Source of the DNA: Symbiodinium microadriaticum | Lineage: Eukaryota > Sar > Dinophyceae > Suessiales > Symbiodiniaceae | DNA: 64,000 nucleotides | Reading direction: 5' to 3' | Assembly (NCBI GenBank): GCA_001939145.1 | Contig: LSRX01000048.1 | Span: 621,127-685,126, forward strand | Shown here: piece by piece, positions 12,000-23,300 of the stretch | Numbering within the stretch: position 1 is the stretch's first letter | Layout: every line of letters starts with the position of its first letter | Made by a program: the position numbers and the translations under genes | Notes under the pieces: generated by a model | Seen by the model: only the letters and a program-made list of their open reading frames with translations | Database searches by the model: none | Told to the model about the DNA's origin: nothing

Positions 12000-12063
12000 A
12001 ATCGCCTCGGCCCGGGCAGGTGCCCCTTTGATGCTGACGCCGGCAACCCCTCAAATCTTGTCA

Positions 12064-12117
12064 ATGGAGCAGCAGCAGAAGCAGAACTTCGCGCAGCTCC
12101 AGCCCAACTATTTCCAG
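12064..12117 (+). CDS. Putative Gln-rich exon
   Basis: The frame MEQQQKQNFAQLQPNYFQ ends exactly at a canonical AG|GT donor (TTCCAG|GTC). Its composition matches the Q/M-rich exons at 8454 and 11842. It is short, so confidence is low. Confidence 0.25.
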
Positions 12118-12119
12118 GT

Positions 12120-14545
12120 CTGCGCGCCGCAGGGTCCTCATGGTCTCGCGGCGGCACAGAGACTGCACATCAAGTCACCTCCGAGACTCCACGCTTGATG
12201 CAGCCGCCCTTGTCACCCAGAGGTGTCATGGCAAGCATGGGACCACTTCCAGTCGGTCGCTGAAAAGTTTGGATGTGCGGTGAACATGGAGTTCTGTCGG
12301 CCCAGAGGCAAGGGTTTGCCAACGGTCACTGCAGAGCGGGCGAGAGGACGCGATGCTCATGCCTGCTCAGCTGTAGTTTGATGATCTGATTGCCTGGAGG
12401 CCAAATTTTCACGGTAAACAGGGCAAGATGGTGGCTTAGATGAGAATTACATGCCCCCGCCTGTTGGTGAAGAGGCTACACCTCCGAGCTTAGCCGCTTT
12501 GGGCTCCCTCTGCCCCAAGGAGCCCACATCTGCTTCCGGCCATTTATTTTTAACCCGTCGCTGGCAAGCACGAGATCTGCAAATGACCTGAGCCTAGAAT
12601 ACAGTTCCAAACATTTGCGTCAACAGTCCGTGCTGTGTGCGTGTTGATGCTTCTGAATTCGAATTCTGCGTTCTTCGCTCGCCCAGGAGATTTTCTGCCG
12701 CTTCACAGTTGGAGGCCCTTCCGCTGCAGAATTTTTTGTAACGCGGGCCAGGTTCCTCTCAGAGGAACTTGGGCCCTCTGGAGTCCAAAGGACACGCTGC
12801 CTTCCAAAGCTGACGCGTGCTGCCTGTCTTCCGTGCTGCTAGGGTTTAGGGAGGTTTATATCGGGATGTAGGGTTTAGGACTGCTGAGCACTCCATTCCG
12901 AAGGACGGCAGGGGCAAGCAGCATGCACAGGAGAAGCATGGTAGGTTCAGGGAGTCCTGTGTGGCACGTAGCCAGATGCCAGATGCTTCGGTTTTCACCG
13001 AACTTTTCATCGTTTTATGTGGCTGGGAATCGCTCAGAGAAGACGCTCCTGTGAGCGAAAACCCGCGATCCAGAGATCTGAACTCTGAAAGAGGTCGGAT
13101 CATTGGGTCGGGGTGGAAGAGGTAAGCTGTCGAATTAAGGTCGGGGCCAGCATCGCAGAACAAAAAGTGATGGTCATAGAGTCTCAGTGTTGGCACGAGA
13201 AGGCTCACTTTTCGCTGTCGCTGTCGTTTTGATCGTTCTAGCCGACTTCGACATCTCTCTGTGGATCTTTGTTCAGTGGCGGTTAGGACTGCCGTTATGG
13301 TAAATGATGGTGGCTAAGGGTGACGATGATGGTGATGCTGTTGGCGGTCGTGCTGATGCGTTGCTCCGAGTTGTTGTCCGTGATCGACATTGGTGCCGCA
13401 GCATCTGCAGGCTCCGCGCCACCCGACGATTTAAAGCAGGGATGCAGAAAGCGTCCCCGGCGCCGTACAGCCCTGCTCCGGCGAAGGCGACAGATTCGGC
13501 GCGTAGCGCTTCCTACCATCCAAAAGAAGGGTCCGTTCGTCGTACCATATTGGTATATACGGTATATCTGTCGGGTGTCGAACTTGTCTCTGCTTCCCAC
13601 CGCTGCTGCTGCACAGCCAAGACCACGACTGCTACCCACCACGACGACGACTGACTTTGGAACGTTTGAAGCCTCGCCGCGAGTATGCGAGTTTCCAGAA
13701 ACACTCCCTCTTTGGTGGTTGCAGCACGTCTTGCTGTTGGCTGCACTTGGACGACTTGGATGCACTTGGTGTCAGGTGAATAGGACCTTTCAAGCCCTCA
13801 GCTGACTACGACGACCCTTTGCTGACGCTTATCGCAGCTACTAATGCTTTCGTAGTTGCTGTCGTCGGAACAAGCCTGCGATTCCAAGGGGCTGCTGTCA
13901 TTGCATGTGTCTTGAACACACTACCTTACCTTTGTCTGCTTTCAGGCAGGAGGAGGCCCGAATGTATAAACAGTGTAAACGCTTGACTGGTGATTTTTTG
14001 GGATGACCGCCACACCCTACTGCTAACTGTTAATTGGAATCTGTATATAGAGCCCGGGTTTCCAGTGGGCAGGGATGCATCCCAGAGACACTTACTTGGC
14101 AAAGTGGTGTTTCAGTCCTCGTGGATGCAGGATCTGCTCGGATGCCAAACCATGTTTGCAAGCCAGGAAAAATGAACTGCTTGAGTGTTGGAGGTTCTGC
14201 ACTTGATGGCCTTGTCGCTTCGGGCTCACATGTGCAGGGGCATGTGTTGAGAGGTGCGACGCCATTGTGGAAGACCGCCGCAAGCCAAAAGAACTCCCCG
14301 AAGGTGCTTGTAGGGTCATCTAGTTCTTTGTGAGTTTTCAGGTGGGAGTGTCGGAAAACAGAGGTCTTTCATATCCGCAAATTCGGTACTTGCTCAGATT
14401 TTTGAGGGGTGTGGGTTTCGTGCATCCTCGGAGGAGGAGAGCCGCGCTCCGCCACGGCCTCCCTTGCGCGACTTCTCTGCCCCTCGGCGCAAGAAAACCG
14501 TCACAATTGCGTGCTAGATGCTGCTAGATAGCAAGCACTCACACA
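12120..14545. other. No recognisable gene
   Basis: A 30-codon P-rich frame at 12451 could be an exon but shows nothing specific. The overlapping open frames at 13295-13805 on both strands are mutually exclusive and lack domains. Confidence 0.45.
12841..12880. repeat. Telomere-like TTTAGGG motifs
   Basis: AGGGTTTAGGG is followed 20 bp later by TAGGGTTTAGG. TTTAGGG is the plant-type telomere unit reported for dinoflagellates. Similar short interstitial copies occur at 16439, 38584-38760 and 60305. Confidence 0.6.
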
Positions 14546-14548
14546 TTA

Positions 14549-16270
14549 TGTATGTACATATATATATATATATATAATACCTATGTTTACATATATGTAT
14601 ACCCATTTATTGGTTTGTTCACGTATGTTGTTAAATATTTTGTGTATGTTATGTGTGTGTATAGATATGTACATGTACGTTTATATAGGTATACATACAC
14701 ATGCATATGTTCGTATGTAGGTATGTATGTATGTACCTGGAAGGGTGAGCACGCTTTTCCGCATAAGCTCTCCAGAAAGAGAGAGCCGCACATCAAAGTT
14801 GTGTGTCAACTGACGCGTCGCAAAGACTTCTTTGCCGCGTGGGAAGAAGTATGTATGTATGTCTGTATGTATGTGTCTGTCTATCTGTCTGTCTGTCTGT
14901 ATGTATGTATGGGCTTGTTGTGATAAGCCTGCATTTGTCTAGCTGTTGCCGTACACCTCGCCTGACTCGCCCGACTGCGTCGAGCGCGAGTGCCAAAAAT
15001 GTATGTATGTATGTATGTATGTGTGTATGTATGTATAGATGGCTGGCGAATGTCTGTTCCGGATGCTGACCTGCTTTCTCGCAGGGGCTTTCTGTTTTGG
15101 ACAGGCGATGCAGAGACGGATCCGTATCTTCTAACTGATGAGGTTATGCAAGAAGGCCCAAGAGAGGCCATGCTTCCTTTATGATTTGTGAGTTGAGTGT
15201 GGAATGCAAAGCATTGTGGCTACGGTCGCCGGGCACCAGCCTGCCACTTTTCGCTTAGTGTCTACGGATGCTGCGTCGTCAAAGTCAAAATGTATGTATG
15301 TATGTATGTATGTATGTCATGCATTTATTCTTAAATTATGCATAAAAAGTAAACATGAAAATAAATGAATGATATATATATATATATATACATATAGATA
15401 TTTTATGTATGTGTGTATACGCATATATATATATATATATATAATTCATGCGTGTATCTTTTTCATTTGAATCCTGCATGTTTATCATTATATTCTGATG
15501 CTTTCAATCGGATTTTGTTGAGGTGTAGCAGCAAACCAACAAAAGCGGGATGAGAGATTTATGTGAAAGTATACATGACAAAGTCCCATCTCCTAAGAGC
15601 CACACCTGGACATGTAATTATATCTATTCATACATACATATATATATATATATTAAAGTAGATATATAGAGTATCCCCCCCATATGCAAGAGAGAGATAT
15701 TTATAGATAGGCATGTGCAGAATCACATACATGAGAAAAACAGTGGAAGTAGCAAAGCTACCGCTATATAATGCATACTACATAAGACGTCATGTGCACA
15801 ACACAGCCTCGCGAATTTTCAGAGTCCATGGTATGAGTCTAAGAGACATAAGATGTAAGGCAATGCATCATGAGACGACATAAGATAACATAAGATGGTT
15901 ACGAATATTCGTAAACGTGTATGTATTCCTTCATGCGTAAATGCGCGCACACGCATTTGCATATATATATATATATACATACATATACATATACGCACAT
16001 ACACATACATGCGTGCATGCATGCATGCATGCATGCATGCATGCATGCATGCATGCATACATGCAGACATGCATACATGCACGCATGCATACATGCATAC
16101 ATACATAAATACATACATACATACATACATACATACATACACACACATATAAACACACACACACATGCATACGACATATGCGGGTTTCATGCACATGCAT
16201 GCACGTACCTTTGTGCACATGCATGCATACATGTTCTCATGCATGCACATATGTGTGCGCAGAATACATG
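14549..16270. repeat. Simple-repeat field: (TA)n, (ATGT)n, (ATGC)n, (ATAC)n
   Basis: TA runs lie at about 14557-14577, 15372-15392, 15424-15442, 15640-15653 and 15960-15975. ATGT and CTGT arrays lie at 14700-14732, 14848-14912, 14998-15038 and 15288-15318. A self-complementary ATGC array at about 16011-16058 grades into ATAC from about 16080 to 16142. The long frames here on both strands, rich in Tyr/Met/Cys/Val or Thr/His/Ile, are products of the repeat and not proteins. Confidence 0.95.
14957..14999 (+). repeat. Copy of a dispersed motif, joined to an ATGT array
   Basis: CCTCGCCTGACTCG, then GTCGAGCGCGAGTGCC and a short A-run lead directly into (ATGT)n. Related copies lie at 26243, 28462, 48118, 55709 and 59203. 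The layout resembles the 3' end of a SINE with a simple-repeat tail. Confidence 0.5.
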
Positions 16271-17815
16271 TAGATATTTTATCTATCAGAAATGAGAGTG
16301 GAGCACGATGTGGCCCGGTTTAAACACGAGCTCATCTTCAGGTTTCGAGGCCGAGGCCGCCTTGGCTCCGAGCCGTTGTGCCGAGGTGTCCATGCCGCGG
16401 CTCTCGCTGTCGGAGCGTCCAAGCCGGGGTTCAGCGTCAAGGGTTTAGGGTCCAAGCGCACGCTGAAAAAGGGTTGAGAGTCCATGGTTGCGATGCGACA
16501 TTCCTTTCTCAATCCAGTTCTGCCAGCAGCCTCATCAGGACGTAGACTTGAACTTGTTGCCGCAGCAGGTGAAGGCACAACTGACGGTGTGCCCAAATGT
16601 GATCACGTCCGACACGGGACACTTATCTTCTCCCAACAGGCTGCCCTTGACTTCCTTGTCCTTCTGAACCCATGCGATGCCCTCGCCTTTGACCTTGAAG
16701 TGGGAACTGTTATGCGCAGGGTGCTGTAGCTTACACTCAGAGGGAGGCGTGGAGTGTTCTGCTTCCATGCCGAGATTGTGACCGATGCTTTGGCTGCGCA
16801 GCAGCCAACCTTGCTTCCTCCGCAGCAGGAGGCGATCCAATCAGCTTTGTGACGTCTTCCCACGGTTGGAAATTGAAGAGCATTTGCTATGTTTTTGGGT
16901 GCTGGGCAATGAGGAATCCTGGGGGTGGGGTGGGAAACAAGTGGGTAGATGCTCATGAACAATACCATCTTTGTGTACAAAGACTTGGCACAGCCGTGTT
17001 TTTCGTTGAAGTTCACCCTTTGAAGGCCTGTGAAGATCCGTGGTAAGCATGGGTAGCAAGCTGTTCAGATGAGACTTCAATTTTTTTTCACTTTCTCCTT
17101 GGCAAATGCACGCTTTCCATCCATCGCGGCACTCTTGAGGCCCATCGCGGCAGGCGGACACTGGTTCTGGACTTGGATGCGTCACGACTGAAATTTCAGT
17201 GAGGGCATTTAGATGGATATGATTCGATGTCAGTGAAAGCTTTCGGCCAGGAGACTCTGGTGCATTGCCACTGCCAGGCAGTTCCCAGCTTGGGGCCGCA
17301 GTCTCGGAATATGAGTTCGTGGGCCAAACATTGGGGGTCCGCGGATGGCGTCAATCAAACGTGAGTTCTGAAGTGCCGGCAGAGGTTCGAAAGGCGATCT
17401 CTTTTAGCGCTTTCGGACCGACCGTGATTCTCTTGGCGTCACCCAGGAGTGCCGACTTGGACTTGGAGCTCGAGTCCGGTGAGCCCAAGGCAGCCTTACC
17501 ACCTGCATACATAGGCGCTGCATACATGCAAGCATGCATACATACATGCCGTATCTATGTACGTATGTACATATCTGCGTACCTGCATACTTGCATGCGT
17601 ACATGGATACACATATATGTGTACATACAGGCATACGTCGACTTTGAGTCTCGAGAACTCGAGGGCTAACAGGCTGAAGGGGAGGAATGTGTTTCAAGTG
17701 CTGCTGCCTGTTTTTTGTTTTAAAATTGGGCGGCCCAGAGACACTGCCCACGGAGGTAGTATGACACACCTGGTTAATCTGTTTAGATGTCCGGATATTT
17801 AAAAATCATTGCCGT
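16270..17815. other. No recognisable gene
   Basis: A telomere-like GGGTTTAGGG lies at 16441-16450. Open frames occur on both strands at 16484-17016. The minus-strand one has a protein-like stretch (FKVKGEGIAWVQKDKEVKG) but no family or splice support. Confidence 0.4.
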
Positions 17816-17990
17816 ATCATATCATATCATATCATACCATATCATCTCATATCATCTCATCTCATCTCATCTCATCTCATCTCATCTCATATTTTACCAT
17901 ACCATACCATACCATACCATACCATATCGTATCACATCACATCACATCACATCACATCATATCATATCATATCATATCATGTCATGCACG
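17816..17990. repeat. Block-structured pentanucleotide repeat
   Basis: The array is a 5-bp satellite in consecutive homogeneous blocks: TATCA units, then TCTCA, then TACCA, then TCACA, then TATCA again. All follow the pattern TNNCA or close to it. There is one interruption (ATTTT) near 17892. Confidence 0.95.
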
Positions 17991-18780
17991 TTCATGCTGA
18001 ACATGGGACGACTCGAAACCTGACAGCCACCAACTTACCAAAAGCATGGTGCACATGGCGCACGATGGTTGCCTATAGAGGTTTCTGTGTCTACAGAAGG
18101 CTTTCCAGGATCCGAGTCATACTGGCACCAAGCCCGTAAGAAATAGACTCGTTGTAGGAAGCTGCGCAGGCTTGCCAATGCATGTGCAGGCATACGAAAA
18201 TGTAATATAGCATGGCATTGATCGGAAAGTGGAGACGTATTCAGGAGGCGTGGCACATCCCAGCTTGTCGTGAACCTTTCTAGGTCGTGATGAAAGCCAA
18301 GGTGTACGCGCTCAACCCAGTTCCGATGCTCATGACAGAGTGTCGTTGCACGGGGATCTGCGAAGGCGTGACAGCAAGAGAAACCGTTGGGTCACCATGT
18401 GCTTTGGGCGTGATGCTGGTCCCTTAGGAAAGGCATGCATCGAGCGACAGTGTCCGCTAAGGTGAGGCCGAGTGCCCGTCGCCTGTTGCTGTTGGCAGCG
18501 GAGAAGTTCGAAGCAGGGGCCACGGCAGTTGCCTTCCTGTGATTTGCGGAGTGTGTGCTGGAAGACTTCTCTGAGCGCCGGCTCTCGGTGCGTTCTATGC
18601 TGCAGGCCCATCGCGTTTCGGCTCCCTTTTGGGTTGAAGCGTTCGGACTAAGACATGTCTCAAGAGCTAAGTTTCCAGGCACCGTGAACTGCAAGCTTTT
18701 CGCAAGACCCTAGCCCTAGCCCTTGTAGACTCTGTCTCGTTGCTTGTGGCAACCTAAGGCCGCGGGCTAACCCTGTTTAT
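17991..18780. other. No recognisable gene
   Basis: Intergenic space before the SET gene. I see no promoter motif I can name; dinoflagellate promoters generally lack a canonical TATA box. Confidence 0.4.
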
Positions 18781-18833
18781 CGACCTGGGTGGTGTGCCGA
18801 CGACCACGTAAGAATGTAGTGTGTGAGTGGCAC

Positions 18834-20342
18834 ATGATGCCTGAGAATGCCGAGCGCTACGACTTCAAGGAGCTCTTGAAGCTTCCGGTGGGAGAGGCCA
18901 CTGATGTGGAAGAGTTCCTTGGCCCCGTTCAGGTGGCTTTGGTTCCCGGGAAAGGCCGGGGCCTCGTCGCTGCCAGAGACGTTGGTCTTGGGGAGCTCCT
19001 CTTCGTGAACCGGGCCTTTCAGGTGGCGGAGACTGGGAAGCTCCTCGAGGCCACGCTTCGGAAGTTGGAAGATCCAAGGCGATGCTCCGACGAGGAGTTC
19101 CAGAGCTTCTTCCGCCTCTCCTCCGGCCAAGGAAAGGGCCCCTTACCAGAATTCCCAGAGCTGAAGTGTCGGATGCGTCGGAGAGACTCGCCTCAGCCGG
19201 ATGTGCCCTTGCGGTCTGTGAACCGAAGACTGGTCAAGGACATATTGGACTCGAACGCCCACGAGCTCGACACGTCAGATGTCGCCAAGTTGCAGTCGGC
19301 CGGGAAGCTCTCCTCCATCTTCTTGACGGCATCGTTGGTGAACCACTCCTGCCGCCCAACTGCCGCACGCGTGTTTCTTGGTGACTTGATGTTCGTCCGG
19401 GCAGCCCGAGACCTCAAAATGGGAGAGGAGATTACGGACGGATACATCTCGGTGCTGCAACCGGTCTTCGAACGCGTGGCGGGGATCCGGAAGAGGTACG
19501 GCTTTGAGTTGCACGAGGATCGCGGCGTCGTCGAAACAGCCCTGCTCCCCGAGCCGGAGGTGAGGGCAATGCTGCGGGAGATGGATGAGGTGGAGTCTTT
19601 GGAAGAGTTCCAGGCTTTGTCTGAGAAGATCCAGCGACTGGTCCATGGGGCCATTTTGCGGCTGCCGAGCGCTTCTGCAGCCGTGCAGCAGGCGGCCCAG
19701 CGACTGGGCCTTGGCCTGGGGCTTGAGAAGTTGCTGCTTGGAGGTGCCGGAGAGGTGCCAGTCTTAGTGGCCACAGCGGCACTCCTTGAGCACTTGGGCC
19801 GACTGAGAGAAGCTGCCCAAGCCTACAGCCGCTGTTGTTGGCTCATGGAGGAGCTAGCGCCACACAACGCCTACCATGCCAAGTGGGCATTGGAGGCACT
19901 GCTTTGCGCAAACCGCGCTGGTTTGCCTCTGGCAGAGTATGTTGCATATGCAGGCAAGGTGCTCGCATGTCACATCGGGCCCGGGACGCTTGAGACAGTG
20001 TTGCGGTGCCAGCTTGGCGAGAAACGGAGCCGCTGCTTGCTGGCAGGTCACTCTGCTCAAGTCAGGAGGTGGCCACCGGGGGAGGTCGGCATCCTGCACA
20101 CGCTGCACACGCACGGAGACGCCGCAGCCGCCGGGTCCAGCATGGACCTGGAGTTCCACTTGGACGAGAAGGTCTCGCCTGTGGAGGTGGAGATCTCGGT
20201 GAACCAGATGCTGCTCTACGTGCAAGTGCGGCAGAAGTGCTTCTACTTGGTTCTGCCCGGAAAGGTGGACGGAGAGCCTGAGCCGATTCGACTCTCCATG
20301 CGAGGACGAAGGATCAAGGCATCCTTTCACTTCTCGGAATGA
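18834..20342 (+). CDS. SET-domain protein with helical repeats and a CS-like C-terminal domain
   Basis: Intronless frame of 502 residues from ATG 18834; the frame opens earlier, but only without an ATG. Residues 33-50 (VALVPGKGRGLVAARDV) are the start of a SET fold. N170-H-S-C and GEEITDGY near 197-204 are the cofactor and pseudoknot motifs, with the Tyr kept. This is the arrangement of SMYD-type protein lysine methyltransferases, which transfer methyl from S-adenosylmethionine to lysine. The MYND zinc finger that normally splits SMYD SET domains is absent; a 70-100 residue charged insert takes its place. Residues about 300-400 are helical and TPR-like (LEHLGRLREAAQAYSRCCWL). The last 70 residues form a beta-rich unit (VEISVNQMLLYVQV, FYLVLPGKVDGEPEPIRLS) resembling a CS/PIH1-type chaperone-binding sandwich, a tentative call. 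Family confidence is high for SET; substrate is unknown. Confidence 0.85.
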   Translation: MMPENAERYDFKELLKLPVGEATDVEEFLGPVQVALVPGKGRGLVAARDVGLGELLFVNRAFQVAETGKLLEATLRKLEDPRRCSDEEFQSFFRLSSGQGKGPLPEFPELKCRMRRRDSPQPDVPLRSVNRRLVKDILDSNAHELDTSDVAKLQSAGKLSSIFLTASLVNHSCRPTAARVFLGDLMFVRAARDLKMGEEITDGYISVLQPVFERVAGIRKRYGFELHEDRGVVETALLPEPEVRAMLREMDEVESLEEFQALSEKIQRLVHGAILRLPSASAAVQQAAQRLGLGLGLEKLLLGGAGEVPVLVATAALLEHLGRLREAAQAYSRCCWLMEELAPHNAYHAKWALEALLCANRAGLPLAEYVAYAGKVLACHIGPGTLETVLRCQLGEKRSRCLLAGHSAQVRRWPPGEVGILHTLHTHGDAAAAGSSMDLEFHLDEKVSPVEVEISVNQMLLYVQVRQKCFYLVLPGKVDGEPEPIRLSMRGRRIKASFHFSE

Positions 20343-20344
20343 GA

Positions 20345-23300
20345 CCGTCGCGCCGCGGGCCCGCCGCCGTGCTGCGACCATAAGGCTGCTCTTGAGATTG
20401 CGCCAGGTCAGACTGTCACATACTCCCCAAAGAAGATAAAGAAGAACTAATCGGAATCGGCTAGATCTCGGGAGACTCACGGGGCTTTGGGGGCTCTTTC
20501 TCGGTAGAGTGTCTTGACAAGAGAGCCTCCTTGCAGCTGTATCGGCCCATTGACCTGGGGGGCTAGGAGCTCCGGCAGGCGCGGTCAGATCAGATCTCTC
20601 AGCTCCACAGCTGCCGCACACTGCTCATGCCCCCTGAGCTGTGTCCCGGAGTTGTAAAGACCAGGCTCCTTGCGGCACTCCTTTTTTGGGAAGGCCCCGG
20701 CTCAGTGCGGTGGCCCTGCCCAGCTGCCCTCATCATGGCTTCTTGGGCTGCACGCGAGCGTTGGGGGAATGCACCGTCTTCAAGCATTCTTGAAGTGATC
20801 AGCAGGGCATCCTCACCCCACAGACCTCCCCAGACGGGACGACAGTTTAGGTCATTACCTATTGATGCAAACATGGACAGATTATCAAGTTGATTAGCTA
20901 GCTGCAGCAGTAGTCACCGCTCTTGCTGAAGGGTTCCTCAGCACGAATCAGCTCCAACGCACAGTCAGCCTTAGAGGGCCTTGCAACAGTTCGGAACGAT
21001 CTTCACGAATTCTGTCCGGGAATGCCACGCCAACAAATTACTGCAGAAGGGACATGGCGTGGGAACGACTTTGGTCTCGTTTGCTTCGGTCTATAACTAC
21101 GTAGTCTATAGCGAGAAAACATGCCTATGACGTTTTTGAAGGTCGTCCAAAGGCTGTGGAACTTTGTGAAGCGGCACAGGCCGCTGATCCAGTTGGGGCG
21201 TGTCGAGCAGAAATTCCGAAAGCACTCGAGCATGATTGACGACAGGAAGAAGCTCATTGCGAGTGGCATCATCGCTGGTGGGATATGGTATGCCCTGCGT
21301 GCTGAGATCTTAGTTGTTGTGCCAGACAACTGCTTTCTCGAGCAAGGCCCACCTCAGAGAGTGCCCTAAACACCGAGTCGCTGGATCTAGCGGAGGCCCA
21401 GGTTCAGGTGAATCTGCGGGATTTGAATCGCTGTTTGGACCCAGCGCCAGCCCATGCTAGCTTCCAAGGTGTACCTTCCGAGAGCGCAGCAGCGGATGTT
21501 TGACGAGTTAATGAAGGCCCTGCAGGAAAGCTGGGCCCTCAGCGGTCCCCCCGGTAGAAGCACGGTACCTTGTGCAACTTGTACTGTCTCATGCAGCTTG
21601 CGGCAAGCCAGGTGGCAGTTCCTCCGACGACAGCAAGGCGGGCACAGCAGCTCGTGGCGGAGTCTGTGCTGAGAGCAGATAGCTCAAAGGGTGCTCTGGA
21701 TTTTTCCGCACAGGCTCAGCAAAGGAGCCGAGCGCGGTTTCAAGAGAACCAGCTCGTCTCCGATGACTACGCGTCCAGTGCTCAACCAGGGCTTCGCACG
21801 AAGAGCAGGAGGTCGTTTCGAGACTTGGGGACACAGTAAGCAGGACAGCAGGACCAGGCGATCGTCTAGTTACTCGGTCAACCAATTCACCTCCCCACTT
21901 CTTCCGAGGCGCAAAGGCCTGCGCTCCTACGAGCCAAAGCATGCCGGTGGGTGTCCCAGACAACGGGCATGGAGGGCCCGTCTGCTGCAATAGTTTGAAT
22001 GGTCTGTGGAAAGGCTGCTTCAAGATTGACAAGTGCCAACAGGAGGCCGGGGGGGGGGGGACGATGGGGCAACAGCCCAGGTAGGAGCAGTGGTGAGACC
22101 CGCCTTCCGAGTGTAGCTCTGGCAGTTGCAGGTGAAGGAAGCCAAGGCCAAGGACAAAAAGATCATTGCTTTCAAAGCGCTGCAGGCTCGGGAACCGGCA
22201 TCTGTGATTCGAGGGCCCCCACGTGGATTCTCGCGTGTATGAAAATCTGCTATGCTGCTATGCCGTCTAGGAGGAGTGCCTGTCTCTGTTGGCCTCTGCA
22301 GTCTACTCGATCCACGCCCGGCTCTTAGATTCTGGTCTCGTGTGAAATCATGCCAACCAGACATGCAGAACACTGCTAGCAGCATTGGCCAACTCAGGTC
22401 AACCTCCTGCTGCACCGCATCATAAACAATATCGCTGGCCGGGAGGCACTTGGAAGTTCTTCGGGTCGTCATGACATCCTGTTCTGACTCAGTGTACCGC
22501 CCATGGACCTATGGCGGCTGTTGTTGGATTCAGATCCCATATTCGGTGTCTCTCAGCGATGATTTCATTTGCATTTGCATAGCCCCAAAATCCTGACATC
22601 CATGACTTGAAACTACCTAACCTAAGCAGGCCCAGTCGTTCCCTGCGGCATGGTGGAGCACAGACCAGCCATGTGGGTGTCAAGCACGAGTCACCCGAAC
22701 GATGTAAGCAGAGCGGGTCTGAACGTTTGTAACGCCCTCCGGATTAACGCTATTCCTGGGCAGGTAACAAGGCGATGGGTCTTCCCGTATTTCAGGGCCC
22801 CTGCTCTTGAGTATGGGATGGCTGTTCTCTGAATGCTTCCGTCCTGTGTTCTTTGTTCAGTTTGCCGCTGTGGCGTTGGCCGTCGACGGGAGGATGATGA
22901 AATGGTTCATTCCTAGTTCAGGCTAATGTGCTGAGATTATCTGAGACTGTCGGACAGAACTCGCTTTGGTTGCCTTCGAGCGCGTGCCGAAACCACAAAG
23001 AGAGTATCCCTAAAGCCATCTAAAGCCTAAAGGGCTTCTAATCCCCAAACAATTCAGCAAACCATTCAGACGCCCTAAGCCGTAGTAAACCTTAGACACG
23101 AAACTCCTGCACCGGCAGGCAAGGGGGCGACTCTCCCAACAAGGCAGGGTGCCCAGGAGGCCCAGTTGAACCACAGAGAGGCAGATTTACCTACATACCC
23201 ATGTGCATACCCATGTGCGTACATACCTGCGTGCATGCAGCCTTGTTGCAAAACGTAGCGGCTTCTGCAGCAGAGGGTTCAGGGTCTGCCGTTGCTGTGT

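Noticed and set aside
13295..13805. Overlapping frames of 116-161 codons on both strands
   Set aside because: Four mutually exclusive frames share the same DNA, with no domain and triplet-biased composition.
15819..16295. Several Cys/Met/Tyr- or His/Ile/Thr-rich frames over 100 codons
   Set aside because: They are translations of ATGC, ATGT and ATAC microsatellites.
19854..20621. 255-codon minus-strand frame over the SET gene
   Set aside because: No domain, and it overlaps a well-supported + strand gene.
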